Source: an uncultured Oscillospiraceae bacterium (GTDB lineage Bacteria; Bacillota; Clostridia; Oscillospirales; Oscillospiraceae). From it: a stretch of DNA of 15,044 bases. Under the pieces are notes generated by a model that saw nothing but the letters and a program-made list of their open reading frames with translations, was not told the origin of the DNA and did no database searches. This document shows, piece after piece, positions 5,829-12,759 of the stretch (the first letter of the stretch is position 1; each line of letters opens with the position of its first letter). The stretch lies in NCBI GenBank assembly GCA_934572445.1, contig CAKTLD010000039.1, positions 1 through 15,044 of the forward strand. The letters run 5' to 3'. Made by a program: the position numbers and the translations under genes.

Positions 5829-5857
5829 AGCATAGCATAGACGGGAAGATTTTGCAA
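5829..5857 (-). promoter_or_regulatory. Promoter of the P-loop gene
   Basis: On the minus strand: -35 TTGCAA (5857-5852), 17-bp spacer, -10 TATGCT (5834-5829). The leader carries a small CCCC/GGGG hairpin before the ribosome binding site. Confidence 0.55.
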
Positions 5858-5902
5858 TGCTGAAAGAAAAGTTTCAAGTTTATTCAAAAAGTTTGAGTGC
5901 CC

Positions 5903-7234
5903 TTACCGGAGTCTGGCGCGCAGCGATTCGCCCATATCCTCATAGCCGGGCTTACCCAGCAGCGCGAACATGTTCTTCTTGTAGGCCTCCACGCCCGGCT
6001 GGTCGAAGGGGTTGACGCCCAGCAGATATCCGCTCAGGCCGCAGGCGTACTCAAAGAAGTAGATGAGCTGGCCGAGCGTGCGGGCATTGTTCTGCCCCGC
6101 GTTTACGATGATGTTGGGCACGCCGCCCTCAACATGGGCCAGCAGTGTGCCGTCCATCGCCTGACGGTTGATGAAGTCCATCGTCTTGCCTGCAAGGAAG
6201 TTCAGCCCGTCGCCGTTCGCCTCGTCATAGGGGACGACGGCCTGCTCGTCGGCGGCGGCAAAGCGGACGACCGTTTCCATCAGCGTGCGCTCGCCCTGCT
6301 GGATGTACTGGCCCATGGAGTGCAGGTCCGCGGTGAAATCGACACTGGCGGGGAAGAGACCCTTTTCCTCCTTGCCCTCGCTCTCGCCGTAGAGCTGCTT
6401 CCACCACTCGGCCATGAAGCGGAACGACGGCTCGAAGCACGCCAGCAGCTCGATCTTCTTGCCGCTGCGGTAAAGCTCGTGGCGGATGGCGGCATACTGC
6501 CAGGCGGGATTCTCATAACCATCCTGCGCGCAGAGCTCCATCATCTCGCGCGCGCCGCCCATGAGCGCGGAAAGGTCAATCCCCGCGACGGCGATGGGGA
6601 GCAGGCCAACGGCCGTAAGCACGCTGTAGCGCCCGCCGACATTGTCGGGCACGACGAATTCCTCATATCCCTCCTGATCGGCAAGGCTCTTGAGCGCGCC
6701 CTTGTGCGCGTCGGTCGTGGCATAGATGCGCTTGGCGGCGCCGGCCTTGCCGTATTTCTGCTCCAGCTTTTCGCGGAAGAAGCGGAAGGCGACAGCGGGC
6801 TCGGTCGTCGTGCCGGACTTGGAGATCACGTTGACGGAAAAATCATCGTCGCCGATCAGTGCCATCACTTCGCGCAGCGCGTCGGAGGACAGGCCATTGC
6901 CGATGAAGTAGATGTTCGGCGTGGATTTTTTCTTCAGATTATAGTTTGGCGAGCACAGGCACTCGATCACGCCGCGCGCACCGAGATAGCTGCCGCCGAT
7001 ACCGATGACGACGAGCGCTTTGGAATCGTTCTGGATCTTCTGTGCCGCGGCAAGGATGCGCGCGTACTCGTCCTTGTCATAGTCGCGCGGCAGCGCGACC
7101 CAGCCGATGAAATCAGAGCCCTTGCCGCCGCCGTTTTGCAGCCAGCTCGCCGCGCGCTCCAGGCGCGGGCGCAGCGCCGCCTGATAGGGCAGCGGGAGGA
7201 AGGACGAAGCATGAGAAACGTCAATAGACAGCAT
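5903..7234 (-). CDS. pgi: Glucose-6-phosphate isomerase
   Basis: This enzyme interconverts glucose-6-phosphate and fructose-6-phosphate in glycolysis and gluconeogenesis. The start is ATG 7234-7232, 6 nt behind GGAGGG; the frame extends about 66 codons further upstream, but that part crosses the promoter. The product is 443 residues, close to the roughly 450 of Firmicutes Pgi. Visible features are GIGGSYLGAR (78-87), the sugar-phosphate loop SKSGTTTE (138-145), the PROSITE-type signature DNVGGRYS (197-204), and the C-terminal signature PFDQPGVEAYKK (about 409-420) with the conserved Gln and Lys. Two SIS folds are expected. It is monocistronic from its own promoter, divergent from the CsoR-type gene. 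No clear terminator was found after its stop, so some read-through into the P-loop gene is possible. Confidence 0.97.
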   Translation of the reverse strand: MLSIDVSHASSFLPLPYQAALRPRLERAASWLQNGGGKGSDFIGWVALPRDYDKDEYARILAAAQKIQNDSKALVVIGIGGSYLGARGVIECLCSPNYNLKKKSTPNIYFIGNGLSSDALREVMALIGDDDFSVNVISKSGTTTEPAVAFRFFREKLEQKYGKAGAAKRIYATTDAHKGALKSLADQEGYEEFVVPDNVGGRYSVLTAVGLLPIAVAGIDLSALMGGAREMMELCAQDGYENPAWQYAAIRHELYRSGKKIELLACFEPSFRFMAEWWKQLYGESEGKEEKGLFPASVDFTADLHSMGQYIQQGERTLMETVVRFAAADEQAVVPYDEANGDGLNFLAGKTMDFINRQAMDGTLLAHVEGGVPNIIVNAGQNNARTLGQLIYFFEYACGLSGYLLGVNPFDQPGVEAYKKNMFALLGKPGYEDMGESLRARLR

Positions 7235-7246
7235 AAAAAACCCTCC

Positions 7247-7303
7247 AATGCAGTATGATCTATCCTGACTCTGCATTGTAGCACAACGAGCGGCAAAGGA
7301 CAA
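7247..7303 (-). promoter_or_regulatory. pgi promoter with inverted repeat in the leader
   Basis: On the minus strand the -35 box is TTGTCC (7303-7298), the spacer 17 bp and the -10 box TACAAT (7280-7275). A 7-bp inverted repeat AATGCAG-N17-CTGCATT spans 7247-7277 and touches both the -10 box and the bases just before the ribosome site. It could be an operator; its use is unknown. Confidence 0.6.
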
Positions 7304-7349
7304 GCGAAAAGCGGCGGCGGGGGAAAGTTTTCGCATTTTCCGCGGAGGC

Positions 7350-7395
7350 TTGCACCGCGGAGGGAAGTGTGGTATTCTGTTGCCGCACAGAATAC
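7350..7395 (+). promoter_or_regulatory. Promoter and palindromic operator of the CsoR-type gene
   Basis: The -35 box is TTGCAC (7350-7355), the spacer 17 bp and the -10 box TATTCT (7373-7378). A perfect 9-bp inverted repeat GTATTCTGT-TGCCGC-ACAGAATAC (7372-7395) covers the -10 box and the expected transcription start. This is the position expected for an autorepressor site, presumably for the downstream CsoR-type protein. Confidence 0.75.
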
Positions 7396-7416
7396 AAGAA
7401 GACGGAGGCGGCAGGG

Positions 7417-7722
7417 ATGACGGAGCATACACACATCCACGGGGCGCACGGACACACCCACTCCCACGAGCATACGCGCGCGGTGGTCAACCGCCTTTCG
7501 CGCGCTATCGGGCATCTGGAGGCTGTGAAGCGCATGGCCGAGGAGGGACGCGACTGCTCGGAGCTGCTGGTGCAGCTGGCGGCAGTGCGCTCGGCGCTGA
7601 ATGCGACGAGCCGTATCATCCTGAAGGACCACATCGAGCACTGCATCGTGGATGCGGTGGAGCATGGCGATCAGGAGACGCTCGACGAGCTGAACCGCGC
7701 CATTGACCGGATGATGCAGTAA
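7417..7722 (+). CDS. csoR: CsoR/DUF156-family metal-sensing transcriptional repressor with His-rich N-terminus
   Basis: The start is ATG 7417 with GGAGG 8 nt upstream; the longer frame from 7369 would begin inside the operator. The product is 101 residues. After a tail with eight His in the first 19 residues (HTHIHGAHGHTHSHEH) comes the all-helical DUF156 fold: VVNRLSRAIGHLEAVKRM, then Cys47, LLVQLAAVRSALNATSRIIL, then DHIEHC with His72 and Cys76. The spacing Cys47-His72-Cys76 (25 and 4) matches the Cu(I) triad Cys36-His61-Cys65 of M. tuberculosis CsoR, so copper-responsive derepression is the best guess. RcnR-type nickel/cobalt sensors instead have His at the last position. The His tail could bind Zn, Ni or Co, so the metal remains open. 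No copper ATPase or chaperone is adjacent. Confidence 0.9.
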   Translation: MTEHTHIHGAHGHTHSHEHTRAVVNRLSRAIGHLEAVKRMAEEGRDCSELLVQLAAVRSALNATSRIILKDHIEHCIVDAVEHGDQETLDELNRAIDRMMQ

Positions 7723-7737
7723 GGAAATTTCATAGAG

Positions 7738-7771
7738 AGCAGCCGACGGAACTTCCGCCGGCTGCTTTTTT
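7738..7771 (+). terminator. Terminator of the CsoR-type gene
   Basis: The stem AGCAGCCG/CGGCTGCT, extended by inner CGGA/TCCG pairing across one mismatch, is followed by six T residues (7766-7771). It separates the repressor from the ABC importer operon. Confidence 0.85.
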
Positions 7772-7839
7772 GCGCGCAAACTGTGGAAAACAGAGAAAAG
7801 CGCGGCGAAGCGGACGTGCAGCTTTGGCAAGAGCGTGTA

Positions 7840-7868
7840 TTTACTGTCGCGCGGTATTGTGTTATCGT
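7840..7868 (+). promoter_or_regulatory. Promoter of the amino-acid ABC importer operon
   Basis: The -35 box is TTTACT (7840-7845), the spacer 17 bp and the -10 box TATCGT (7863-7868). A tandem GTGTTA-TC-GTGTTA repeat (7859-7872) overlaps the -10 box. Confidence 0.5.
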
Positions 7869-7924
7869 GTTACCACACTAAATCAAACGGCCGGGCGCCG
7901 GACAAAAATCAGGAGGAAAAAACG

Positions 7925-8761
7925 ATGAAAAAATTCTTAGCAATGGCGCTGGCCGCCGTGATGGTACTGGCCCTTGCCGCCTGCGGCAGCAAGAGCGATA
8001 CGGATGATACTTCAGGCGGCGGAGCGCAGGACGCGCAGGGCGGCGAGACGCAGAAGCTGATCGTCGGCTTTGATGCCGAGTTCCCGCCGTTCGGCTTCAT
8101 CGCCGCCGACGGCAGCTACGACGGCTTTGACCTCGCGATGGCGAAGGTGCTGTGCGCGCGCCTCGGCTGGGAGTATGACGCCATCGCCATCGACTGGAAC
8201 AGCAAGGATGCCGAGCTCTCGAGCGGCACGATCAACTGCATCTGGAACGGCTTTACCTACACCGGCCGCGAAAATGACTACACCTGGTCCGACCCCTATG
8301 TGGATAATTCCATCGTGATGGTCGTGAAGGCGGACAGCGGCATCACCTCGCTCGCGGACCTTGCCGGCAAGAGCGTGATGGCGCAGGCCGCGTCCTCCGC
8401 GGTCGACGCGATCAACGCAGACGAGGCCTTTAAGGCGAGCCTCAAGGAGGTCGTGGAGCTGGGCGACTACAACATGGGCTTTATGGATCTGGCGCAGGGC
8501 ACGGTGGACGCCGTGGCCGCCGATCTCGGCGTGGCGCAGTATCAGATCGCGAACAGCGCGGGCGACTATGTGATCCTGGGTGAGCCCCTTTCCACCGAGC
8601 AGTACGCCATCGGCTTTCTCAAGGGCAACACGGAGCTGCGCGACGCGGTGAACGCCGAGCTCCTCAAGATGGCCGCGGACGGCACCATGCTGGAGATCGC
8701 GCAGAAGTACGTCGATCAGGGCCTTGTGCTTGACAGCCTGTGCCTGATCAAGAAGGGATAA
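7925..8761 (+). CDS. Polar amino-acid ABC transporter substrate-binding lipoprotein
   Basis: The start is ATG 7925 with AGGAGG 8 nt upstream; the frame extends upstream but without a ribosome site. A lipoprotein signal peptide MKKFLAMALAAVMVLALAAC places the mature N-terminal Cys at residue 20, followed by a Ser/Gly/Asp-rich linker. The rest is a family 3 (SBP_bac_3) periplasmic-type binding fold: IVGFDAEFPPFGF, DGFDLAMAKVLCARLG, the hinge and ligand region CIWNGFTYTGRENDYTWSDPYV with an Arg expected to hold the ligand carboxylate, then DLAGKSVMAQAASSA and the DLGVAQYQI stretch. It captures an amino acid outside the membrane and hands it to the permease at 8852. The exact amino acid cannot be read from the sequence. 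The operon order SBP-permease-ATPase is usual. Confidence 0.93.
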   Translation: MKKFLAMALAAVMVLALAACGSKSDTDDTSGGGAQDAQGGETQKLIVGFDAEFPPFGFIAADGSYDGFDLAMAKVLCARLGWEYDAIAIDWNSKDAELSSGTINCIWNGFTYTGRENDYTWSDPYVDNSIVMVVKADSGITSLADLAGKSVMAQAASSAVDAINADEAFKASLKEVVELGDYNMGFMDLAQGTVDAVAADLGVAQYQIANSAGDYVILGEPLSTEQYAIGFLKGNTELRDAVNAELLKMAADGTMLEIAQKYVDQGLVLDSLCLIKKG

Positions 8762-8780
8762 AGAGCCTCCTCTTCTCAGC

Positions 8781-8817
8781 GGGGCAGGCGGGAGGAGCCC
8801 CTTCCCCCGCCTGCTCC
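8781..8817 (+). promoter_or_regulatory. Intercistronic hairpin between binding-protein and permease genes
   Basis: GGGGCAGGCGGG (8781-8792) pairs with CCCGCCTGCTCC (8806-8817) over 12 bp with one G-U pair. No T run follows, so it is not a clean terminator. Such stems after binding-protein genes (known in malE-malF) protect the upstream mRNA and raise binding protein over permease; that role is inferred here. Confidence 0.6.
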
Positions 8818-8851
8818 CTCTCTCATCTATCCGGAAGCGAGGTAAGCCTCT

Positions 8852-9508
8852 ATGACCGTATCCACAATGCTTTCTCTGCTGGCGCAGGGCTTTGTGACCA
8901 CGCTGCTGATCTTTGCGCTCACGCTGCTGTTTTCCGTGCCGCTGGGCCTTGCCGTGATGTTCGGACGGCGCAGCCGCTTTGCGCCGCTGCGCTGGCTCGT
9001 CAAGGCGTATATCTCCATCATGCGCGGAACGCCGCTGATGCTGCAGCTGATGGTCGTCTTCTACGGGCCAAAGCTGCTGCTTGGCGTCACGGTGCCGGGC
9101 AACTGGCGCTTCACGGCGGTCATCGTCGCGTTCGTCATCAACTACGCGGCGTATTTTGCCGAGATCTACCGCGGCGGTATCGAATCCATCCCGCGCGGAC
9201 AGTATGAGGCCGCACAGGTGCTGGGCTACACGCGTGCGCAGACGTTTTTCCGCATCATCCTGCCGCAGATGGTCAGGCGCGTCATCCCCGCGGTGACGAA
9301 CGAGGTCATCACGCTGGTGAAGGATACCTCGCTCGCGTCCGTCATCGGAACGGTGGAGATGTTCACGCGCGCCAAGCAGATCGTCGCCTCGCCGAACACG
9401 CCGGGGATGCTGGCGCTGGCGGCGGCGGGCGCATTTTATTATGTGTTCAACTACCTGGCGGCCCTTGCGATGGAGCGCTGCGAAAAAGCGCTGCGCTATT
9501 ACCGCTGA
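8852..9508 (+). CDS. Amino-acid ABC transporter permease (HisM/GlnP type)
   Basis: The 218-residue product from ATG 8852 is preceded by a weak GCGAGG site, consistent with lower expression than the binding protein. It is a BPD_transp_1 membrane subunit with about five hydrophobic helices. RGTPLMLQL lies at 58-66, as in polar amino-acid permeases. The cytoplasmic EAA loop YEAAQVLGYTRAQTFFRIIL (118-137) docks on the ATPase, and VTNEVITLVKDTSLASVIG follows. It probably works as a homodimer because only one permease gene is present. It sits 15 bp upstream of the ATPase gene. Confidence 0.94.
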   Translation: MTVSTMLSLLAQGFVTTLLIFALTLLFSVPLGLAVMFGRRSRFAPLRWLVKAYISIMRGTPLMLQLMVVFYGPKLLLGVTVPGNWRFTAVIVAFVINYAAYFAEIYRGGIESIPRGQYEAAQVLGYTRAQTFFRIILPQMVRRVIPAVTNEVITLVKDTSLASVIGTVEMFTRAKQIVASPNTPGMLALAAAGAFYYVFNYLAALAMERCEKALRYYR

Positions 9509-9523
9509 GAGGAGGGCGGAGCG

Positions 9524-10300
9524 ATGACGGTTTTTGAAATGCGGAACGCGCGCAAAGCGTTTGGAGAACTTGAGGTGCTGAAGGGCGTGTCGCTCAGGGT
9601 GGAAAAGGGCGAGGTCGTGTCGATCATCGGCCCCTCGGGCGGCGGCAAATCGACGATGCTGCGCTGCGCGGCGCTCCTTGAAACGCTGGACGGCGGTTCG
9701 CTCGCTTACGGCGAGACCGTCTGCGCCCGTGAGGAAAACGGAAGGAGCGTTTACGCCGGCAAGGCCGCGCTGCGCGCGGCACGGCGGCAGTTCGGGCTGG
9801 TGTTCCAGCAGTTTGACCTCTTCCCGCACTACACGGTGCTCAAAAATGTCTGCGACGCGCCGGTCTCGGTGCAAAAGCGCGGTAAAGCCGAGGTCGAGGC
9901 CGAGGCCATGGCGCTGCTCGATAAGATGGGCCTGCAGGGTAAGGAAAACGCCTACCCCTACCAGCTCTCGGGCGGACAGCAGCAGCGCGTGGCCATTGCC
10001 CGCGCGCTGGCGATGAAGCCGGAGATCCTCTTTTTCGACGAGCCGACCTCCGCGCTCGACCCGCTTTTGACCGGCGAGGTGCTGCGCGTCATCCGCAGTT
10101 TGGCCGACGAGCACATGACCATGGTCATCGTGACGCACGAGATGCCCTTTGCCCGCGCCGTGAGCGACCGCGTTGTCTTTTTAGACGGTGGCGTCATTGT
10201 GGAGCAGGGCAGCCCCGAGCAGGTCTTCGAAAACCCACAGCAGGAGCGAACGAGAGGATTCTTGAAATCTTACCGCGAGACGAGCGGCGCTCAGGCGTAG
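9524..10300 (+). CDS. Amino-acid ABC transporter ATP-binding protein (GlnQ/HisP type)
   Basis: ATG 9524 follows GGAGG in the short gap behind the permease gene. The 258-residue ATPase has Walker A GPSGGGKST (36-44; the usual middle Ser is Gly, a tolerated change), Q-loop FQQFDLFPH (94-102), signature LSGGQQQR (148-155), Walker B ILFFDEPTSALD (168-179) and H-loop VTHEM with His205. FQQFDLFPHYTVLKNV is the PAAT-family form, so it powers the importer made of the two preceding genes. A slightly longer segment than usual, about residues 62-88, separates Walker A from the Q-loop. The 3' end overlaps the convergent DUF3810 gene by 10 bp, with no room for a separate terminator. Confidence 0.95.
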   Translation: MTVFEMRNARKAFGELEVLKGVSLRVEKGEVVSIIGPSGGGKSTMLRCAALLETLDGGSLAYGETVCAREENGRSVYAGKAALRAARRQFGLVFQQFDLFPHYTVLKNVCDAPVSVQKRGKAEVEAEAMALLDKMGLQGKENAYPYQLSGGQQQRVAIARALAMKPEILFFDEPTSALDPLLTGEVLRVIRSLADEHMTMVIVTHEMPFARAVSDRVVFLDGGVIVEQGSPEQVFENPQQERTRGFLKSYRETSGAQA

Positions 10301-11382
10301 TAGTTCACGAGCAGGTCGACGACCGCGCCGTAGCTCTGCGTGCCGAGTTCGTCACCGTAGGATTTGATCATCTTATCGTTGAGCGACTGGGTGACGGTGG
10401 CCGTAAGGCCCTTGTACTGCGCCCAGTAGGCGCTGTTATCGCGCAGGTCGAGCACGACCTCGCCGGGCAGGCTGTCGCGGATCACCTGCCACGCCTCGGG
10501 ATCGGCGCGGTAGAGCGCGTTGCCTAAGTGGATGTAGCCGAGCATCCAGCCGGCGTAATTGTAGTTTGCGTCATCACAGCGCGTGCAGGCGAGGACCGCA
10601 AGGAAGTTGCTCTGCTGCTCGGATGTGATGCCGCGCTGATGCGAGAGCTCGTGCGCACAGGTCGAGGCCAGCAGCATCGCGGGCGAGTCCATGTTCACGT
10701 TCGACTCGCCCGTGAACGGGAAGTAGAAGCCCGTGAAGTTCATCGCGCTCATGATCTTCGAAAAGAAGATGCCCTTGGGCTTCTGGTCCGGCATGTCGAG
10801 GAACGGGAATTCGTCATAAAGGCAGTCGTACACCGTGTCGGCGTAGTCCAGGATCTCCTGCCGGTCAGCGGTAAAGAGACCATCTTCGCCGCGCGCGACG
10901 TGTGTCGCCGCCTCGGCAAGGTTGTCCGCGAAATACTGCGTGACGCGGACCAGATCCTCATACGCGACGGGCTCGGGCGAAAGGCCGCTTTTGTCGCAAA
11001 AATCGTCGGCATAGTAGTTCGCACCCCAAAGAACGCAGAACGCGGCATAGACCGTGAGAAACAGATCCAGAAGAAACAGCGCGCAGCGATAGGCTGCGCG
11101 TCCTTTTTTTGCTGCGCGCACGAGGCAGCGCACGCTCTGCACCAGCAGGAATACAAGAAGTACGGCGGCCAGTACATAAAGAAGCTCCGCGACCGAAAAC
11201 GGCAGCGCCGCGCACGCGCGGCCAAACGCCTGCTCCAGCGGCAGCGTGAAGCCATAGACCAGTGCGTTCATCGCCGCGCGGTCGCCGCGCAGCAGGGAAA
11301 AAAGCGCAAGAACTGCGCCGCAGGCGAGCAGCCAGCGGTGCAGTCCTTTGTTTTCGCGGTAAAACCGGGCAAAGCGTTTCAT
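10291..11382 (-). CDS. DUF3810 family membrane protein with HExxH metalloprotease-like motif
   Basis: ATG 11382-11380 to TGA 10293-10291 gives 363 residues. Three N-terminal hydrophobic segments (about 15-31, 65-86 and 99-120, ending VLWGANYY) anchor a large C-terminal domain. That domain carries STCAHELSHQRG with His244-Glu245-x-x-His248, the zinc-binding motif of gluzincin-type peptidases, followed by Glu255 in ITSEQQSNF, a plausible third ligand. Other landmarks are IMSAMNFTGFYFPFTGE and YWAQYKGL near the end. DUF3810 proteins are uncharacterised; peptidase activity is inference from the motif. The gene starts 7 bp after the stop of the AI-2E-family gene, so the two form one operon, and its 3' end overlaps the ABC ATPase gene by 10 bp. 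Confidence 0.88.
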   Translation of the reverse strand: MKRFARFYRENKGLHRWLLACGAVLALFSLLRGDRAAMNALVYGFTLPLEQAFGRACAALPFSVAELLYVLAAVLLVFLLVQSVRCLVRAAKKGRAAYRCALFLLDLFLTVYAAFCVLWGANYYADDFCDKSGLSPEPVAYEDLVRVTQYFADNLAEAATHVARGEDGLFTADRQEILDYADTVYDCLYDEFPFLDMPDQKPKGIFFSKIMSAMNFTGFYFPFTGESNVNMDSPAMLLASTCAHELSHQRGITSEQQSNFLAVLACTRCDDANYNYAGWMLGYIHLGNALYRADPEAWQVIRDSLPGEVVLDLRDNSAYWAQYKGLTATVTQSLNDKMIKSYGDELGTQSYGAVVDLLVNYYA

Positions 11383-11389
11383 GGGGCGG

Positions 11390-12577
11390 TCATTCCTTTT
11401 TCGTTTCGGGGGCGGCAGGGGCGAAGGGCGTATCGTCTGTCACGCCCTTTTTGGCAAGGCTGCGGTTTGCCAGCCAGTTCACGGCGGAGCTGATGCACGC
11501 GAATACCGGTACGCCGAGGAACATGCCCAGCACACCGCCGAAGCCTCCTCCGACCACGATGGCCACGATGACCCAGAAACTGGAAATGCCGGTGGACTTG
11601 CCGAGGATCTTGGGACCCAGGATGTTGCCGTCAAACTGCTGCAGGGCGATGATGAAGATGATGAAGTAGAGGCACTGGCGGGGATCGACGAGCAGGATCA
11701 GGAATGCGCTTGGGATCGCGCCGAGGAAGGGGCCGAAGACGGGGATGATATTCGTCACGCCCACGAACACCGAAATGATCGGCGTATAGGGGAAGTTCAG
11801 GATGGAGCAGCCGATAAAGCAGATGATGCCGATGATGAGCGAGTCGAGCAGCTTTCCGCGCACGAAGCCGCTGAAAATGCGGTCGACCTCCGCCGTGGCG
11901 CGCAGAGTGCGGCGATAGTGCTGCTCGGGCAGGGCGGCATAAAGCAGTTTTTTCGTCTGCAGGGCAAAGCTCTCCTTGCGCGCGAGCAGGTAGACCGAGA
12001 CCATCATGCCGATCAGCAGGTTCTTGAGGAATACCACGATGCTCCAGATGCCGCCCGTCACCGCCACGATGGCGACCTGCGCCTGCGGGATCACGGTGTC
12101 GGTGACCCATTTGACGAGATTGTCGTAGTAGCTGTTGAGCGCGGCGAGCACCTGATCGGAGAAGGCGGGCTCGTTTTCCATCAGCGCCGTGACCCAGTTG
12201 TAGACGGTGCGGTAGTAGCTTTCAAAGTTGGCAGCGAGCAGCTTCACGCTGTCGACCAGCTCGGGGATGAGGATACTGAACATCAGGTAGATCACCGCCA
12301 GCACCACGATCCAGGTGACGAGGATGCTCAGCCCCCGTACGAGCGAGGACCTGGCGCTCTTGAGCGCCTTTCCGATCTGGCGGTCAAAAAAGTCGACGAT
12401 GGGCGCGAGCAGATAGGCAAACGCCAGCCCGTAGATCACGGGCGAGAGCACCGTCGTCAGTTTGCTGAAAAAGCCGAGCAGGACGCGGGACTGAAAAAAG
12501 GTGTCATAAAACATCAGGATCACGCAGGCCGAAGCGACCAGCGTTACCCCGAGGTGCAGATAGGTCTTGTTTTTCAT
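11390..12577 (-). CDS. AI-2E family (PF01594, PerM-type) membrane protein
   Basis: The 395-residue product starts at ATG 12577-12575 with GGGAGG upstream on the minus strand. It has the typical layout: paired N-terminal helices (LHLGVTLVASACVILMFY, and LSPVIYGLAFAYLLAPIVDF with the conserved LAPxVD), a long amphipathic middle, then helices with VRGKLLDSLIIGIICFIG, FVGVTNIIPVFGPFLGAIPSAF and GPKILGKSTGISSFWVIVAIVVGGGFGGVLGMFLGVP, which are the family's best conserved blocks. Members act as transporters or Na+/H+ antiporters; autoinducer-2 export is shown for only a few, so the substrate is unknown here. It is the first gene of a two-gene operon with the DUF3810 protein. Confidence 0.95.
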   Translation of the reverse strand: MKNKTYLHLGVTLVASACVILMFYDTFFQSRVLLGFFSKLTTVLSPVIYGLAFAYLLAPIVDFFDRQIGKALKSARSSLVRGLSILVTWIVVLAVIYLMFSILIPELVDSVKLLAANFESYYRTVYNWVTALMENEPAFSDQVLAALNSYYDNLVKWVTDTVIPQAQVAIVAVTGGIWSIVVFLKNLLIGMMVSVYLLARKESFALQTKKLLYAALPEQHYRRTLRATAEVDRIFSGFVRGKLLDSLIIGIICFIGCSILNFPYTPIISVFVGVTNIIPVFGPFLGAIPSAFLILLVDPRQCLYFIIFIIALQQFDGNILGPKILGKSTGISSFWVIVAIVVGGGFGGVLGMFLGVPVFACISSAVNWLANRSLAKKGVTDDTPFAPAAPETKKE

Positions 12578-12647
12578 CGGGAACCTCCCTGTTGTGCACA
12601 GCTTGTTAATTGTACGCTAAAATAAGCTTACTATTTTTTGCGGGGAA

Positions 12648-12676
12648 TTGCAACCGCACATTTCCTGTGTTATGAT
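12648..12676 (+). promoter_or_regulatory. Promoter of the lipid kinase gene
   Basis: The -35 box is TTGCAA (12648-12653), the spacer 17 bp and the -10 box TATGAT (12671-12676). TTGCAA is its own reverse complement. On the minus strand it stands 17 bp from TAAGCT (12630-12625), so it may also serve as a weak -35 for the AI-2E operon. Confidence 0.65.
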
Positions 12677-12695
12677 ATTCTTAACATAAAGGAAA

Positions 12696-12724
12696 GGCCG
12701 GACGGCGCGCAGCGCCCTCCGGCC
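12696..12724 (+). promoter_or_regulatory. GC-rich hairpin in the lipid-kinase leader
   Basis: GGCCGGA-C-GGCGC pairs with GCGCC-C-TCCGGCC around a GCA loop, giving 12 bp with one C-C mismatch. It starts about 13 nt after the predicted transcription start and is not followed by T residues, so it is a leader structure rather than a terminator. Confidence 0.6.
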
Positions 12725-12759
12725 CACCCTATGAGGGGCAAAAGGCAGGGGAGGACTAC

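Noticed and set aside
5897..7258. 453-codon plus-strand frame
   Set aside because: It is the antisense shadow of pgi, which has full family signatures.
7861..7920. Riboswitch in front of the ABC importer
   Set aside because: The leader after the predicted promoter is only about 50 nt and shows no stable paired core or terminator/antiterminator pair.
8012..10138. 708-codon open frame on the minus strand
   Set aside because: It lies antisense to the ABC importer genes, is extremely His/Arg-rich as expected for the complement of GC-rich codons, and has no ribosome site or family motif.
11381..12625. 414-codon plus-strand frame
   Set aside because: It is antisense to the AI-2E-family gene, with shadow-type composition rich in Asp, His and Gln.
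12625..12653. Firm assignment of the AI-2E operon promoter (TTGCAA-17-TAAGCT, minus strand)
   Set aside because: The -10 box is poor. A TACAAT lies closer to the gene but lacks a -35 at proper distance, so the start site is left open.
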